Shown here piece by piece: positions 9,566 to 20,751 of a DNA stretch of 33,900 nt. Location of the stretch: contig CANNJI010000022.1 of the NCBI GenBank assembly GCA_947504875.1, positions 1 to 33,900 of the forward strand, given 5' to 3'. The notes under the pieces were generated by a model. The model saw only the letters and a list, made by a program, of their open reading frames with translations, made no database searches and was not told the origin of the DNA. This DNA comes from Legionellaceae bacterium (lineage in GTDB: Bacteria; Pseudomonadota; Gammaproteobacteria; Legionellales; Legionellaceae). Position 1 is the first letter of the stretch. Every line of letters starts with the position of its first letter. The position numbers were made by a program, and so were the translations under genes.

Positions 9566-10729
9566 TTATACATTGAGCAATAAACGGGATGGATCTTCTA
9601 ACAACTCTTTTACACTTACAAGAAATTGAACAGAATCTTTACCATCAATTAAACGATGATCATAGGACAACGCCAAATACATCATGGGACGAATTACAAT
9701 TTGTCCTTTTTCAACAACAGGGCGCTCTTGAATCTTATGCATCCCCAAAATACCTGTTTGTGGCGGATTGATAATAGGTGTAGATAGCAAAGAACCAAAT
9801 ACACCACCATTTGTAATGGTAAACGTTCCGCCCTGCATATCTTCTAAAGACAATTTTCCATCTCTTGCACGTAATGCAAAATCACTGATAGACTGTTCAA
9901 GTGTGGCCATGCTTGATTGATCCGCATCACGAATCACTGGCACAACAAGACCTCGCTCCGTTGAAACAGCAATGCCAATATCATAATATCCATGATACAC
10001 AACATCGCTTCCATCAATTGACGCATTCACTGCAGGAAAACGTTTGAGAGACTCCACAACCGCTTTAGTAAAAAACGACATAAATCCGAGTTTTACACCA
10101 TGTTTCTTCTCAAAACTGTCTTTGTAGGCCGCTCGTAAATCCATCACGGCTTTCAAATTAACTTCATTAAACGTGGTCAGCATGGCTGATTGATGTTGTG
10201 CTTGTAGCAAACGCTCGGCTACTTTTGCCCTAAGGCGAGACATAGGAACCCGACGTTCCTCACGACCACCAACAGCTCCTGATGCCTGAAGCACTGGCTC
10301 AGGTTTGCGTGCTGATTCAATAAATGAAACAACATCTTCTTTCGTCAGCCGACCTTCCTTTCCACTACCAACAATTGAGGCGGGATTGAGATCATGCTCA
10401 GCTAACAGTCGACGAACAGCAGGACCCGTGCTTGTTGGCGGCACAATGGGCTCTTGGGAAACAACTGCTGCTGGTATTGTTGCAGCAACAGTTCCAGCTT
10501 GAATATGAGCAAGCACTTGTCCTGACATCACTGTAGCACCCGTTTCAAACAAACAATCTGTTAAAATACCATCCGCTGGGGCAGGTACTTCGAGTACGAC
10601 CTTATCTGTTTCAAGATCAACAATATTTTCATCACGGGTCACGCGATCACCCGCTTTTTTATGCCAAGTAGCAATTGTTGCATCCGCTACTGATTCAGGT
10701 AAAACTGGCACTTTAAGTTCAATAGACAT
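9566..10729 (-). CDS. sucB: 2-oxoglutarate dehydrogenase E2 (dihydrolipoyl succinyltransferase)
   Basis: 387 aa; lipoyl domain '[14 protein letters not shown]', E3-binding domain, catalytic '[11 protein letters not shown]'. Confidence 0.97.
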   Translation of the reverse strand: MSIELKVPVLPESVADATIATWHKKAGDRVTRDENIVDLETDKVVLEVPAPADGILTDCLFETGATVMSGQVLAHIQAGTVAATIPAAVVSQEPIVPPTSTGPAVRRLLAEHDLNPASIVGSGKEGRLTKEDVVSFIESARKPEPVLQASGAVGGREERRVPMSRLRAKVAERLLQAQHQSAMLTTFNEVNLKAVMDLRAAYKDSFEKKHGVKLGFMSFFTKAVVESLKRFPAVNASIDGSDVVYHGYYDIGIAVSTERGLVVPVIRDADQSSMATLEQSISDFALRARDGKLSLEDMQGGTFTITNGGVFGSLLSTPIINPPQTGILGMHKIQERPVVEKGQIVIRPMMYLALSYDHRLIDGKDSVQFLVSVKELLEDPSRLLLNV

Positions 10730-10752
10730 GGCTTTAACCTTTTAAATTTAAT

Positions 10753-13557
10753 TTAATTTCCCAATAATGCTTGTTCAACTAAAGCAGCTTGTTCCTTCAT
10801 ATGAAGACTTAAACTACCTACGGATGGGGCTGCAGCAAACCCTCTGCCAGCATATTCTAATGTTTGCGATGTATTTAAACAATCACGCATATTATGTTGC
10901 GACGAAAACCAAACACCCTGGTTTTGAGGCTCTTCTTGACACCAGATCACCTGTGTTGCTTGCTTATATTTTTCTATTTCTGCGCGCAACATTTTTTTAG
11001 GAAAAGGATACAGTTGTTCGACCCGAATGATGGCAACGTGATTGAGCCCGTCATCACGACGCTTTTGAAGCAAGTCATAATATACTTTTCCACAACACAA
11101 CACCACGCGCGTCACTTGATTCTCATTTATCGCATCAATTTCCGGGATAACAGCGTGAAATTTGCCATCTGTTAAATCTGACAGAGGTGATACAGCCAAC
11201 TTGTGACGCAAAAGACTTTTCGGTGTCATCACAATAAGTGGCTTGCGAAACGGTCTCAGCACTTGTCTTCTGAGTAAATGAAAAATTTGTGCTGGCGTTG
11301 TAGGTGTACATACCTGGATGTTTTGCTGCGCACAGAGTTGCATATATCGCTCAAGACGTGCAGAAGAATGTTCGGGTCCTTGTCCCTCGTAGCCATGGGG
11401 CAACAACATCACCAAGCCACATAAACGGCCCCATTTTTGTTCCCCAGAACTTATAAATTGATCAATGACGACTTGTGCGCCATTTGCAAAATCTCCAAAC
11501 TGAGCTTCCCATAAGACAAGCGACGTTGGTTCAGAGCAAGCATACCCATATTCAAAAGCAAGCACAGCTTCTTCAGATAAGACAGAATCAATCACTGCAA
11601 ACGGTTGCAACGGATCTGCTGCGGTGAGCTCAAGTGGCGTGTACACATCCCCTGTTTTTGAATCATGAAGAACAGCATGACGATGCGCAAAAGTGCCTCG
11701 TCCACAATCTTGACCCGATAAACGAACACTATGACTTTCATGCAATAACGTTGCATAGGCCATCGTTTCTGCGTATCCCCAATTGATAGGCATTGCACCC
11801 ATTGTCATTTTTTGTCGCTCTTCCATCAAGCGAGCAACAACAGGATGCATTTCAAACCCTTCAGGTAATCTCTGCAATTTTTCTGATAAAAGTTGTATGG
11901 TTTTTATATCAACCGTTGTATCTGTTTTATCCGTCCATTTACTTTCAAAATAAGGAGTCCAATCGAGGGCCATTTTACCTGGATAGTCGCCCCGAATGGT
12001 TTCGACAACAGCTTCGCCTTTATCAAGCTTAGTTCGATAATCATCTATGCTCTCTTGAACAGATTGTTCCGTGACAATGCCTTGTGCAATGAGTTGTTCA
12101 GCATAGAGTGCTCTCAGTGGTTTCATCATTTTCACATGCTGATACATCACCGGTTGCGTAACTGAGGGCTCATCAGCTTCATTATGACCATTCCGTCTAA
12201 AGCAAACCAAATCAATTACGACATCTCGTTTAAATTTCATACGATAATCAAATGCAATGCTTGTTGCGAAAATAACCGCTTCTGGATCATCACCATTCAC
12301 ATGAAGAATAGGCGCCTGAACCATTTTAGCAACATCCGTACAATAGAGCGTTGACCTCGCATCCAATGGATTACTCGTGGTAAATCCAATTTGATTATTA
12401 ATTACAATATGGACCGTTCCACCGGTGCAATAGCCTCTGGCTTGTGAGAAATTAAAAGTTTCCATCACAACACCCTGACCAGCAAACGCTGCATCACCAT
12501 GAATAACCACTGGAACAACAGCATTTTTTTCGATTAAATCATTTCGTCTTCGCAAACGTGATCGAGCGGAACCTTCAACGACTGGGCTTATGATTTCAAG
12601 ATGAGAGGGATTAAAAGCCAACGAAACATGAACAATAGCACCTGATTCTGTTTTTATATCTGATGAAAATCCTAAATGATATTTCACATCACCCGTTCGA
12701 TCGTATTTAACTTTGCCTTCAAACTCTGAAAATAACTCATCAGGCTCTTTTCCTAACACATTCACAAGAACATTTAATCGCCCGCGATGCGCCATACCAA
12801 TAATCACATCGTTCACCTGAGCTCGACCAGCCAAACGAAGAATTTCTTTCATCATAGGGACAAGCGCATCACCGCCTTCTAGTGAAAATCGTTTTTGACC
12901 CACATAACGCGTGGCTAGATAACGCTCTAATCCGTCGGCCTCAATCAATTCATTCATGATTTGGCGTTTTTTATCAGCATTTAAATGAGAGCGGCCGCGT
13001 CCAGCTTCTATTGTTTTTTGAAGCCATTCTCTTTCATCTGAGTTTGCAATATGCATATATTCTATGCCAATACTGCCACAATAAGTCTCTTTTAGCGCCT
13101 TTAAAATATCTCCAAGGGGTAGAGACGTTACGCCGAAAGCAGCGTCCGAACTAAACGACTGGCCTGAATCACGATCACTGAGTCCGTGGTATGACAATTC
13201 TAGTTGAGGCGTAACAGGACGCTCACTTACGTTAAGTGGGTCAAGATGTGCAGCCAAATGCCCATTGGTACGATACGCGTTGATCAAAGCGGTGACATGT
13301 GCCTGCTTACTTTCGACAACAGGAAGAACACCCTGCTTTTTATCTGATTGATTTAGAAAGTAATCACGAACAGCCCGGTGTGAAACATCTTTACCTAGCC
13401 CATCGGCCTTTGGCAGCCCCTTAAATACAGCTTGCCAATCGGAAGACACCAGCGAAGGATCAGCCAAATAGTCTTCATATAATCCATCCACATAAGCCAT
13501 ATTCCCACCTGACAAATACGAGGTAGCCCAGGCTTTTTGTAACGTATCACAACTCAT
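10753..13557 (-). CDS. sucA: 2-oxoglutarate dehydrogenase E1
   Basis: 934 aa; thiamine-dependent E1 motifs 'GMAHRGRLNVLVNVLGK', 'HGDAAFAGQG'. Confidence 0.97.
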   Translation of the reverse strand: MSCDTLQKAWATSYLSGGNMAYVDGLYEDYLADPSLVSSDWQAVFKGLPKADGLGKDVSHRAVRDYFLNQSDKKQGVLPVVESKQAHVTALINAYRTNGHLAAHLDPLNVSERPVTPQLELSYHGLSDRDSGQSFSSDAAFGVTSLPLGDILKALKETYCGSIGIEYMHIANSDEREWLQKTIEAGRGRSHLNADKKRQIMNELIEADGLERYLATRYVGQKRFSLEGGDALVPMMKEILRLAGRAQVNDVIIGMAHRGRLNVLVNVLGKEPDELFSEFEGKVKYDRTGDVKYHLGFSSDIKTESGAIVHVSLAFNPSHLEIISPVVEGSARSRLRRRNDLIEKNAVVPVVIHGDAAFAGQGVVMETFNFSQARGYCTGGTVHIVINNQIGFTTSNPLDARSTLYCTDVAKMVQAPILHVNGDDPEAVIFATSIAFDYRMKFKRDVVIDLVCFRRNGHNEADEPSVTQPVMYQHVKMMKPLRALYAEQLIAQGIVTEQSVQESIDDYRTKLDKGEAVVETIRGDYPGKMALDWTPYFESKWTDKTDTTVDIKTIQLLSEKLQRLPEGFEMHPVVARLMEERQKMTMGAMPINWGYAETMAYATLLHESHSVRLSGQDCGRGTFAHRHAVLHDSKTGDVYTPLELTAADPLQPFAVIDSVLSEEAVLAFEYGYACSEPTSLVLWEAQFGDFANGAQVVIDQFISSGEQKWGRLCGLVMLLPHGYEGQGPEHSSARLERYMQLCAQQNIQVCTPTTPAQIFHLLRRQVLRPFRKPLIVMTPKSLLRHKLAVSPLSDLTDGKFHAVIPEIDAINENQVTRVVLCCGKVYYDLLQKRRDDGLNHVAIIRVEQLYPFPKKMLRAEIEKYKQATQVIWCQEEPQNQGVWFSSQHNMRDCLNTSQTLEYAGRGFAAAPSVGSLSLHMKEQAALVEQALLGN

Positions 13558-13580
13558 TTAATTCTTCTCCAACAGATAAC

Positions 13581-14303
13581 TCAAGTTTCAATATTTAGCA
13601 TTTGTTTACGTATTTCACTGATCGCTTCCGTTGGATTTAACCCTTTCGGACAAACATTAGCGCAATTCATAATAGACCGACAACGAAAAACGCTGAAAGG
13701 ATCTTGTAATTTTTCTAATCGTTTATTGGTTGCGGTATCACGACTATCAGCAAGGAATCGACGCGCTTGTAACAAACCCGCTGGCCCAACAAATTTTTCT
13801 GGATTCCACCAAAATGAAGGGCATGAGCTTGTACAGCAAGCGCATAAAATACACTCATAAAGGCCGTCTAATTTTGAACGTTCAGCAGGGCTTTGGAGTC
13901 GCTCACGCGGCGGCGCACTTTCCTCATTTTGCAAGTAAGGCTCGATACGTTCATACTGCTGATAAAATTGCGACATATCGACCACAAGATCACGTACCAC
14001 AGGAAACCCAGGCAAAGGTCGAATCACAAGGGTATCGGTTTTCAACTTTGATAAAGCCGTTACGCAGGCAAGTCCATTCGTGCCATTGAGATTCATGCCA
14101 TCAGATCCGCAGACCCCTTCACGACATGAGCGTCGATAGGACAACGTCTCATCTTGTTCTGCTTTAATACGCTCAAGCAACGTCAAAACCATGGGATCAC
14201 TTTTTTTAGGAATGATGAGTTCATACGTTCGCATATAAGGTGTTTTATCCTTTTCAGGATTATATCGATAAATCGAAAGACTCACACGTCTATCATTTGT
14301 CAT
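13581..14303 (-). CDS. sdhB: Succinate dehydrogenase iron-sulfur subunit
   Basis: 240 aa; 'CREGVCGSDGMNLNG', 'CILCACCTSSCPSFWWN', 'CRSIMNCANVCPKGLNP'. Confidence 0.97.
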   Translation of the reverse strand: MTNDRRVSLSIYRYNPEKDKTPYMRTYELIIPKKSDPMVLTLLERIKAEQDETLSYRRSCREGVCGSDGMNLNGTNGLACVTALSKLKTDTLVIRPLPGFPVVRDLVVDMSQFYQQYERIEPYLQNEESAPPRERLQSPAERSKLDGLYECILCACCTSSCPSFWWNPEKFVGPAGLLQARRFLADSRDTATNKRLEKLQDPFSVFRCRSIMNCANVCPKGLNPTEAISEIRKQMLNIET

Positions 14304-14315
14304 GTTATATCCTCA

Positions 14316-16088
14316 CTAGTAAACGCGTTCTACAGGTTTAAAAGGCTCAATATATTGAGGTGTATTATTCACCGGTCTATAATCGATTTTTTCGCCTTCC
14401 TGAAAATACAGCGTATGCTTAATCCAATGTTCATCATCTCTCTTTGGATAATCCTCTCGACTGTGTGCACCTCGACTTTCTGTTCGAGCAAGTGCTGATT
14501 GAGCCGTTGCATAGGCCGTAGCCATCAAATTATCCAACTCCAGTGCTATGACACGCTCCGTATTAAAAACACGGCTTTTATCTAGCAAACTCGCCGTCGC
14601 TAAGCGTTCTTTTAAAGCAACTAAACGCTCTAACCCTTTTTGCATGATGTCGCCTGTTCGAAACACGCCAAAATCTTCCTGCATAATTCGCTGCATCTCA
14701 TCACGAATTTGTGCTGGGCTATCGCCATCCGCACCTGATGTCTCCCAGCGCTCATAACGTGCAAGCGAAGCAGCAACGTCTTCTTCTGATGCATACTTAA
14801 GATCCGACAATGCATTTGATTGCCATAATGTTTCAACATGTAATGCTGCAGCTCGACCAAACACCACAAGGTCAAGCAATGAATTACCACCTAAACGATT
14901 AGCACCGTGCACGGATACACAAGCACACTCGCCGACCGCATATAATCCCTCAACAATACTTTCTTTACCTTTTACTTTTGTAATGACTTGGCCGTGAATG
15001 TTTGTTGGTACACCACCCATACTATAATGACATGTTGGAACCACTGGAATGGGTTCTAGAATAGGATCAACACCCGCAAATGTCATTGACAACTCTCGGA
15101 TACCAGGTAAGCGTGATTTAATGAGATCAGCACCCAGATGATCTAACTTTAATTTCACATAATCTGCACCACCAGGATCAAATCCTTTTCCAGCACGCAT
15201 TTCTAATGCCATTGAACGCGCGACAACATCTCGAGATGCCAAATCTTTTGCATGGGGCGCATAACGCTCCATAAAGCGTTCACCATCTTTATTAATAAGA
15301 TATCCACCCTCTCCACGAGAGCCTTCGGTAACCAAAGTACCTGCCCCTGCAATGCCCGTTGGATGAAACTGCCACATTTCCATATCTTGTAATGGAAGCC
15401 CCGCACGCAAGGCCATCCCGAAACCATCCCCAGTATTAATATGAGCATTCGTGGTAGATTGGTAAATTCGCCCAGCCCCACCCGTTGCCAAAATACAGAC
15501 ACGACTTTGGAAAAAAACAATCTCTCCGGTTTCGATACAAAAGGCCGTAACCCCTACAACCCGACCACTGGCCTCTTTAACAAAATCAAGTGCAAACCAC
15601 TCGCTAAAGATATGTGTTTTTGCTTTTAAGTTTTGTTGATAGAGTGTGTGTAACAATGCATGGCCTGTGCGATCAGCTGCTGCACAGGTTCGTGCGGCTT
15701 GTTCACCACCGAAATTTTTAGATTGGCCGCCAAACTGTCTTTGATAGATTTTACCATTATCCATTCTTGAAAAAGGTAAACCCATATGTTCAAGTTCATA
15801 AACAGCTTCAGGACCTGTTTTACACAAATACTCTATACAATCTTGATCCCCGAGGTAGTCAGCACCTTTCACCGTATCATACATATGCCAACGCCAATCA
15901 TCTTCATCCGCATTGCCTAATGCGGAGGTAATGCCGCCCTGTGCAGAGACAGTATGTGATCGTGTAGGAAATACTTTAGATAATAGAGCAACTTTCATTC
16001 CAGAATTGGCGAGTTGTAGTGCTGCACGCATGCCAGCTCCTCCAGCACCAATAATGATTGCATCAAAACTATATCGTGCAAATGTCAT
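14316..16088 (-). CDS. sdhA: Succinate dehydrogenase flavoprotein subunit
   Basis: '[14 protein letters not shown]', '[10 protein letters not shown]', 'RSHTV...[13 protein letters not shown]'. Start trimmed to the ATG at 16088 ([16 protein letters not shown]); the track ORF (16223) is over-extended into sdhD. Confidence 0.95.
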   Translation of the reverse strand: MTFARYSFDAIIIGAGGAGMRAALQLANSGMKVALLSKVFPTRSHTVSAQGGITSALGNADEDDWRWHMYDTVKGADYLGDQDCIEYLCKTGPEAVYELEHMGLPFSRMDNGKIYQRQFGGQSKNFGGEQAARTCAAADRTGHALLHTLYQQNLKAKTHIFSEWFALDFVKEASGRVVGVTAFCIETGEIVFFQSRVCILATGGAGRIYQSTTNAHINTGDGFGMALRAGLPLQDMEMWQFHPTGIAGAGTLVTEGSRGEGGYLINKDGERFMERYAPHAKDLASRDVVARSMALEMRAGKGFDPGGADYVKLKLDHLGADLIKSRLPGIRELSMTFAGVDPILEPIPVVPTCHYSMGGVPTNIHGQVITKVKGKESIVEGLYAVGECACVSVHGANRLGGNSLLDLVVFGRAAALHVETLWQSNALSDLKYASEEDVAASLARYERWETSGADGDSPAQIRDEMQRIMQEDFGVFRTGDIMQKGLERLVALKERLATASLLDKSRVFNTERVIALELDNLMATAYATAQSALARTESRGAHSREDYPKRDDEHWIKHTLYFQEGEKIDYRPVNNTPQYIEPFKPVERVY

Positions 16089-16090
16089 CG

Positions 16091-16438
16091 TTATTGTCCC
16101 CCAACGATCATAAGGCCCACAATTAACTGCACAAGCAAGGCAGCCAAGACCATAATTTGCACAAAAACCCTTATGGGTGTGCATTTCATATAATCTGTAG
16201 TAACCGTCCAAATACCAATCCATGCATGTAATACAAACGCTATCAACGCAAGGATTGCCGCAATCTCAAATCCAACACAATGAAAAAGTTCCTGCCACAC
16301 ATCAAATGTCAGGTGAGGATGCGTCATAAAAAATATAGCCAAATACACAGTAAATATAGCAAAATAAACTGCTGTTACACGCTGTATCAACCAATCTTTT
16401 AAGCCGTTACCCGTCAGACTAGTTATATTCGTTACCAT
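16091..16438 (-). CDS. sdhD: Succinate dehydrogenase membrane anchor subunit
   Basis: 115 aa from [25 protein letters not shown]; 3 TM, heme-ligand-type '[13 protein letters not shown]'. Track ORF (to 16597) is over-extended. Confidence 0.9.
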   Translation of the reverse strand: MVTNITSLTGNGLKDWLIQRVTAVYFAIFTVYLAIFFMTHPHLTFDVWQELFHCVGFEIAAILALIAFVLHAWIGIWTVTTDYMKCTPIRVFVQIMVLAALLVQLIVGLMIVGGQ

Positions 16439-16806
16439 AGCCAAACTCCTAAAAGAATTGCACCAACAACACCTAAGCCAATCACCAATATGGCGCCCAC
16501 TCGAGCCGCTTTTAACGATTCCCCGACCCCACAATCCATCAGTATATGACGCAGTCCTGCTAACACGTGGTACCACCAAGCCGCACCAAACATCCACACA
16601 ATGCTCTTATACATCGGTTGGGAAAGCTCACTTTGCAAGGATAAAAAAGAAACGTTATCCTGCAATGAACAATATAGAAAATAAAGTATCACAGGAAATA
16701 ATAAGAAAAGAACAACACCTGATAGGCGATGTAAAATAGAGGCAATTGCCATCGGCGGATAAGATAAAGTACTTAAATCAAGATTCACTGGTCGTTGATG
16801 TTTCAC
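16432..16806 (-). CDS. sdhC: Succinate dehydrogenase cytochrome b556 subunit
   Basis: 124 aa; 'RPVNLDLSTLSYPPMAIASILHRLSGVVLF', 'HVLAGLRHILMD'; overlaps the sdhD start by 7 nt. Confidence 0.95.
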   Translation of the reverse strand: MKHQRPVNLDLSTLSYPPMAIASILHRLSGVVLFLLFPVILYFLYCSLQDNVSFLSLQSELSQPMYKSIVWMFGAAWWYHVLAGLRHILMDCGVGESLKAARVGAILVIGLGVVGAILLGVWLW

Positions 16807-16885
16807 GGCTCATCCTTTTTTATATTAAAAGAAGAGTATATCACTCCGATTTTTCATCGCAAAGGATATCCTCAATTAATACTGC

Positions 16886-17536
16886 TTAAGACTGTTTATT
16901 TTTTCCAGCTATTGCACTATATGTTTGACGATAAGGCGACCGCGGCGCTTCTGGAGGGTAACCATACCCTTTCTCAACGAGACGTTTAACGCGCTGCAAA
17001 TATTCCTCACCCCATAAACCTGGATCAAAATTGGTAACAACCAAATTGTTTTTTGTTAAATTAATAATGGATTCAAATGCTTTACGCTGTAATAGTTCAT
17101 GCCCACCAAAAGCAATCAGTACTTCTGTTTCAAGCTCAACCCCACCTTCTGCTAAGCGTTCGGTTAAAAGATAAATGATCTTTTCAATCGTAAAATGACT
17201 TTTACACAAAGATAAGCCTGAGGCATACATTTCCTCGCCTTTAGAAGTCGAAAATTTATAGCCGGAATCCAAGATAGGATAGACAAACTCAATTTCGTTT
17301 GTCTCAGGAATCCTTTCTGGGGGAATTAAAACAGCTGGGGAGTTTTGCGGTAAATGGGGGCTAATTACTACCAGTTCAAAATCTGCCCAACGCCACCATA
17401 ATTGATAAACAGCTTCGATTTGTGCAATGGGATCGGTGTTGAGAAATGTTTCAATACTCTCACGTTGAGCATTCATCTCGTCCTTATATGCTTGCTCATC
17501 CTGCTCATCTCGCTCTTCTTTCGCTGCCATCGTCAT
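16886..17536 (-). CDS. Conserved-looking hypothetical protein upstream of sdhC
   Basis: 216 aa soluble ORF with normal composition, co-directional with sdhC; family not recognised. Confidence 0.7.
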   Translation of the reverse strand: MTMAAKEERDEQDEQAYKDEMNAQRESIETFLNTDPIAQIEAVYQLWWRWADFELVVISPHLPQNSPAVLIPPERIPETNEIEFVYPILDSGYKFSTSKGEEMYASGLSLCKSHFTIEKIIYLLTERLAEGGVELETEVLIAFGGHELLQRKAFESIINLTKNNLVVTNFDPGLWGEEYLQRVKRLVEKGYGYPPEAPRSPYRQTYSAIAGKNKQS

Positions 17537-17632
17537 CGCCTATATCAAGATGCTATATCATACATCATAGCTCAATCATTCATTAATTTGAAATTGCCCC
17601 AGACCAATGATGACCTCGCTCTAGCGCCAGAA

Positions 17633-19012
17633 TTAAAAAGGAACAGCTAAACAAGCATCAATGGCATGAAGTTGTACTTTAAAAAGCGCTTGAATTTTTT
17701 CTAGTGCCACACTCGTTTCAGCTTCAAAACGCGCAACCAAGCAGGGGGTCGTATTGGATGCACGAATAAGCCCCCAGCCATCATTAAACTCCACACGTAT
17801 GCCATCAATGTCAATAAAGGTTGCATTAGAAAATTCTGCTTCTGCAATAAAACGGGCCATAAATGAAAATTTATTTTCATCAACAATTGGGATTTTAATT
17901 TCTGGCGTATTCACACTGTTGGGAATCAATAAAAACTGCTCTCCAACCGTTAAACTTGATATAGACAGCATCTCTAATAAACGACACGCACTGTATAACG
18001 CGTCATCAAACCCATACCAGCGATCATTAAAAAAGATATGTCCACTCATCTCGCCAGCCAAGACCGCTTTGACTTCTTTCATGATGCCTTTCACAATAGA
18101 GTGCCCCGTTGGGCACATCCGGGCATTGCCCCCTGCTTCTGCTATCACGCTTGCAAGATGACTCGAACACTTCACATCATAAACAATCGTACCGCGAGGG
18201 TTTTCCCTTAAAACATGTTGAGCAAAAAACATCATGAGTCGATCGGGCCAAATGACCTCACCCTGCTGAGTAATAACGCCCAAACGATCCGCATCTCCAT
18301 CGAAAGCAAGCCCAATATCAGCACCATGCAACTTAACAGCTGCTTTAAGGTCGACTAAGTTGGCTTCGATCGTTGGATCAGGATGATGATGAGGGAAACG
18401 TCCATCAACATCGCAATACAATTCAATGACATCACAACCCAAGCGCTCTAGAACACGCGGAATAATAGGGCCGGCAATCCCATTGCCACAATCAACCACA
18501 ACACGTAATGGTCGCTTTAAATGAATCCCCTGAGTAACACGCCCTACATAGTCAGGCATCATGTCGACTGATGTCTCAATTCCTTTCCCTACAATATAGG
18601 CATCTTGACTCACCAAATCATACAATAACTTAATATCTTCTTGTACTAAGGTTTTACCCGCAAGAACGATTTTAATCCCATTATAGTCTGCAGGATTATG
18701 GCTACCCGTTACAATAAGACCACTGTCTACATCTGGAATGGTATGTGTTGCATAATACATCACAGGGGTTGCAACGGCGCCTAAGTTGATGACATCAACA
18801 CCACTGCTCAATAGGCCTTTTTGTATTGCAAGCCCCAAAGCATCACTCGTTAACCGCCCATCACGCGCAACAATAATTTTTGTTCGCCCCAAAGCCTGTA
18901 GACGATATGCAATGGCTTGACCAATACGAAAAAAATCAGCCTCATCTAATTGCTGACCAATAATGCCTCGAATGTCGTAGGCGCGAAAAACAGAACTGTC
19001 GATATAGGCCAT
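17633..19012 (-). CDS. algC: Phosphomannomutase/phosphoglucomutase
   Basis: 459 aa; active-site 'VTGSHNPADYNGIK', metal loop 'FDGDADRLG', 'GEMSGHIFF'. Confidence 0.93.
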   Translation of the reverse strand: MAYIDSSVFRAYDIRGIIGQQLDEADFFRIGQAIAYRLQALGRTKIIVARDGRLTSDALGLAIQKGLLSSGVDVINLGAVATPVMYYATHTIPDVDSGLIVTGSHNPADYNGIKIVLAGKTLVQEDIKLLYDLVSQDAYIVGKGIETSVDMMPDYVGRVTQGIHLKRPLRVVVDCGNGIAGPIIPRVLERLGCDVIELYCDVDGRFPHHHPDPTIEANLVDLKAAVKLHGADIGLAFDGDADRLGVITQQGEVIWPDRLMMFFAQHVLRENPRGTIVYDVKCSSHLASVIAEAGGNARMCPTGHSIVKGIMKEVKAVLAGEMSGHIFFNDRWYGFDDALYSACRLLEMLSISSLTVGEQFLLIPNSVNTPEIKIPIVDENKFSFMARFIAEAEFSNATFIDIDGIRVEFNDGWGLIRASNTTPCLVARFEAETSVALEKIQALFKVQLHAIDACLAVPF

Positions 19013-19471
19013 TTATTGTCTCCCTGAACTACCAAACCCACCCTCACCGCGACTTGTTTGGGTGAATTGTTCTACCAATGTAAATTCGGCTCTCACAATA
19101 GGTAGAAACACAAGTTGCGCAATCCTATCACCTGGATTCACCGTGAAATGTTCCGCACCACGATTCCAGCAGGAGATTTTAAGTTCGCCCTGATAATCTG
19201 AATCAATAAGCCCAACCAAATTACCCAAAACAATGCCATGTTTATGTCCGAGCCCTGAACGCGGCAATATAACAGCAGCAAGATGAGGGTCAGCTATGTA
19301 AACCGCAAGACCTGTGGGTAACAAAACTGTTTCTTGTGCGGCAATTTGAATTGGCTCGTCAATGCACACACGCAAATCTAATCCAGCTGAACCCAGGGTT
19401 GCATAAGTTGGTAAAGGAATACTATCCCCAACACGTGGGTCTATAATTTTAATTTGTACAGATTGCATCAC
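19013..19471 (-). CDS. dut: dUTP diphosphatase
   Basis: 152 aa; 'GSAGLDLRV', '[11 protein letters not shown]', '[15 protein letters not shown]', '[11 protein letters not shown]'. Confidence 0.96.
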   Translation of the reverse strand: MMQSVQIKIIDPRVGDSIPLPTYATLGSAGLDLRVCIDEPIQIAAQETVLLPTGLAVYIADPHLAAVILPRSGLGHKHGIVLGNLVGLIDSDYQGELKISCWNRGAEHFTVNPGDRIAQLVFLPIVRAEFTLVEQFTQTSRGEGGFGSSGRQ

Positions 19472-19494
19472 GACATAACTCCCAAAATATTATA

Positions 19495-19539
19495 TTGAAG
19501 ATTTTGCGATCTTATGAGTATAATTGCAAATAAATTTGC
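19495..19539 (+). promoter_or_regulatory. Sigma70-like promoter with downstream dyad (candidate operator) for the CDF/ZIP genes
   Basis: TTGAAG (19495-19500), 18 bp, TATAAT (19519-19524); palindrome GCAAAT-AA-ATTTGC (19526-19539) over the expected +1; ATG at 19570. Confidence 0.5.
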
Positions 19540-19569
19540 TAAGATAATCAAACTGATACCTAAAATCTC

Positions 19570-20730
19570 ATGAATCACTCAACGCGTTATCACACAGCAA
19601 AGCGCATTACCTTAATCGGAGCATTCGTTAATGCATTTTTAGGGGTTATAAAACTCATTGGTGGCGTTTTTTTCCAATCCCATGCCCTGATTGCAGATGG
19701 ATTTCACTCCTTTGCCGATCTCGTGACGGACGCCATGGTTGTTTTTGCATCAAAACTTGGCAGCCAGGACGCTGATGTGTCGCATCCTTATGGACACCAA
19801 CGCATTGAAACAGCAGGAACCTTTCTATTGGCTCTTCTGCTCATCCTTACCGGTGTAATCATCGCATGGCATTCAATCACGGAAATCATTGCGCCTGACT
19901 TCATCATGCCTAATCAATTAGCCCTACCGATTGCCATTTTCTCCATTCTAGCAAACGAAGCGCTTTATCATTATACCCATGCCATTGGAAAACGAATTAA
20001 CTCTTCTCTTCTGATTGCCAATGCATGGCACCACCGCTCGGACGCAGCTTCTTCTATTGTTGTGCTCATAGGACTGGTTGGAACTATCTTTGGGCTACAC
20101 TATTTTGATGCCGCTGCAGCGATTCTGGTGGGACTTATGATCATTCATATGGGGCTCACCTATGCCTGGAACAGCATTAAAGAACTTGTTGATACGGGTG
20201 TTGAGCCGAAACAACTGGCAATCATTGAATCAATTATCCATAACGTCGATGGCGTAGAAAAAGTTCATCAATTACGAAGCCGAATGATGGGGAGTGACAT
20301 TTTCTTAGATGTTCACATTTTGGTGTCTCCTTTTATTTCCGTCTCCGAAGGGCATTATATTGCACAACATGTTCATCAATCATTGCTGAAGCAATGCTCC
20401 GATGTCCGAGATGTTACAGTCCACGTTGACCCCGAGGATGATGAAGTCACGTCGCCCTCGCTGCATTTACCCAACCGAAAGAAAATTGAAACCATACTCA
20501 ATCCATTAAAAACTGAACACCCGACTATTGACACATGGGTGATTCATTATCTTGATGGACAAGTGATGCTTGACATATTATTTGTTGACAACAGCACCCT
20601 TACAAAAAAAGATGAAAACCACATCAAACGCTGTCTCACCGAACTCCATGAGCAAATCGAAGTTCGACTCATGCTGAAAAAAAACTTGCCAAAAAGCAAA
20701 GCACTCAATAGTATGCAGCCTCTAAAATAA
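19570..20730 (+). CDS. Cation diffusion facilitator (CDF) family efflux transporter
   Basis: 386 aa; 'HALIADGFHSFADLVTDAMV' (HxxxD type site), 'ANAWHHRSDAASS'. Confidence 0.92.
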   Translation: MNHSTRYHTAKRITLIGAFVNAFLGVIKLIGGVFFQSHALIADGFHSFADLVTDAMVVFASKLGSQDADVSHPYGHQRIETAGTFLLALLLILTGVIIAWHSITEIIAPDFIMPNQLALPIAIFSILANEALYHYTHAIGKRINSSLLIANAWHHRSDAASSIVVLIGLVGTIFGLHYFDAAAAILVGLMIIHMGLTYAWNSIKELVDTGVEPKQLAIIESIIHNVDGVEKVHQLRSRMMGSDIFLDVHILVSPFISVSEGHYIAQHVHQSLLKQCSDVRDVTVHVDPEDDEVTSPSLHLPNRKKIETILNPLKTEHPTIDTWVIHYLDGQVMLDILFVDNSTLTKKDENHIKRCLTELHEQIEVRLMLKKNLPKSKALNSMQPLK

Positions 20731-20751
20731 CGAATCGAGTGAGAATTCCAC

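Noticed and set aside
10767-12165. Several plus-strand ORFs antisense to sucA
   Set aside because: Translations are low-complexity and the opposite-strand gene is strongly conserved.
16089-16223. N-terminal extension of the sdhA ORF ([18 protein letters not shown]...)
   Set aside because: Out-of-frame overlap with sdhD; true SdhA starts at [12 protein letters not shown] (16088).
16439-16597. N-terminal extension of the sdhD ORF
   Set aside because: Overlaps sdhC in another frame; SdhD starts at [12 protein letters not shown] (16438).
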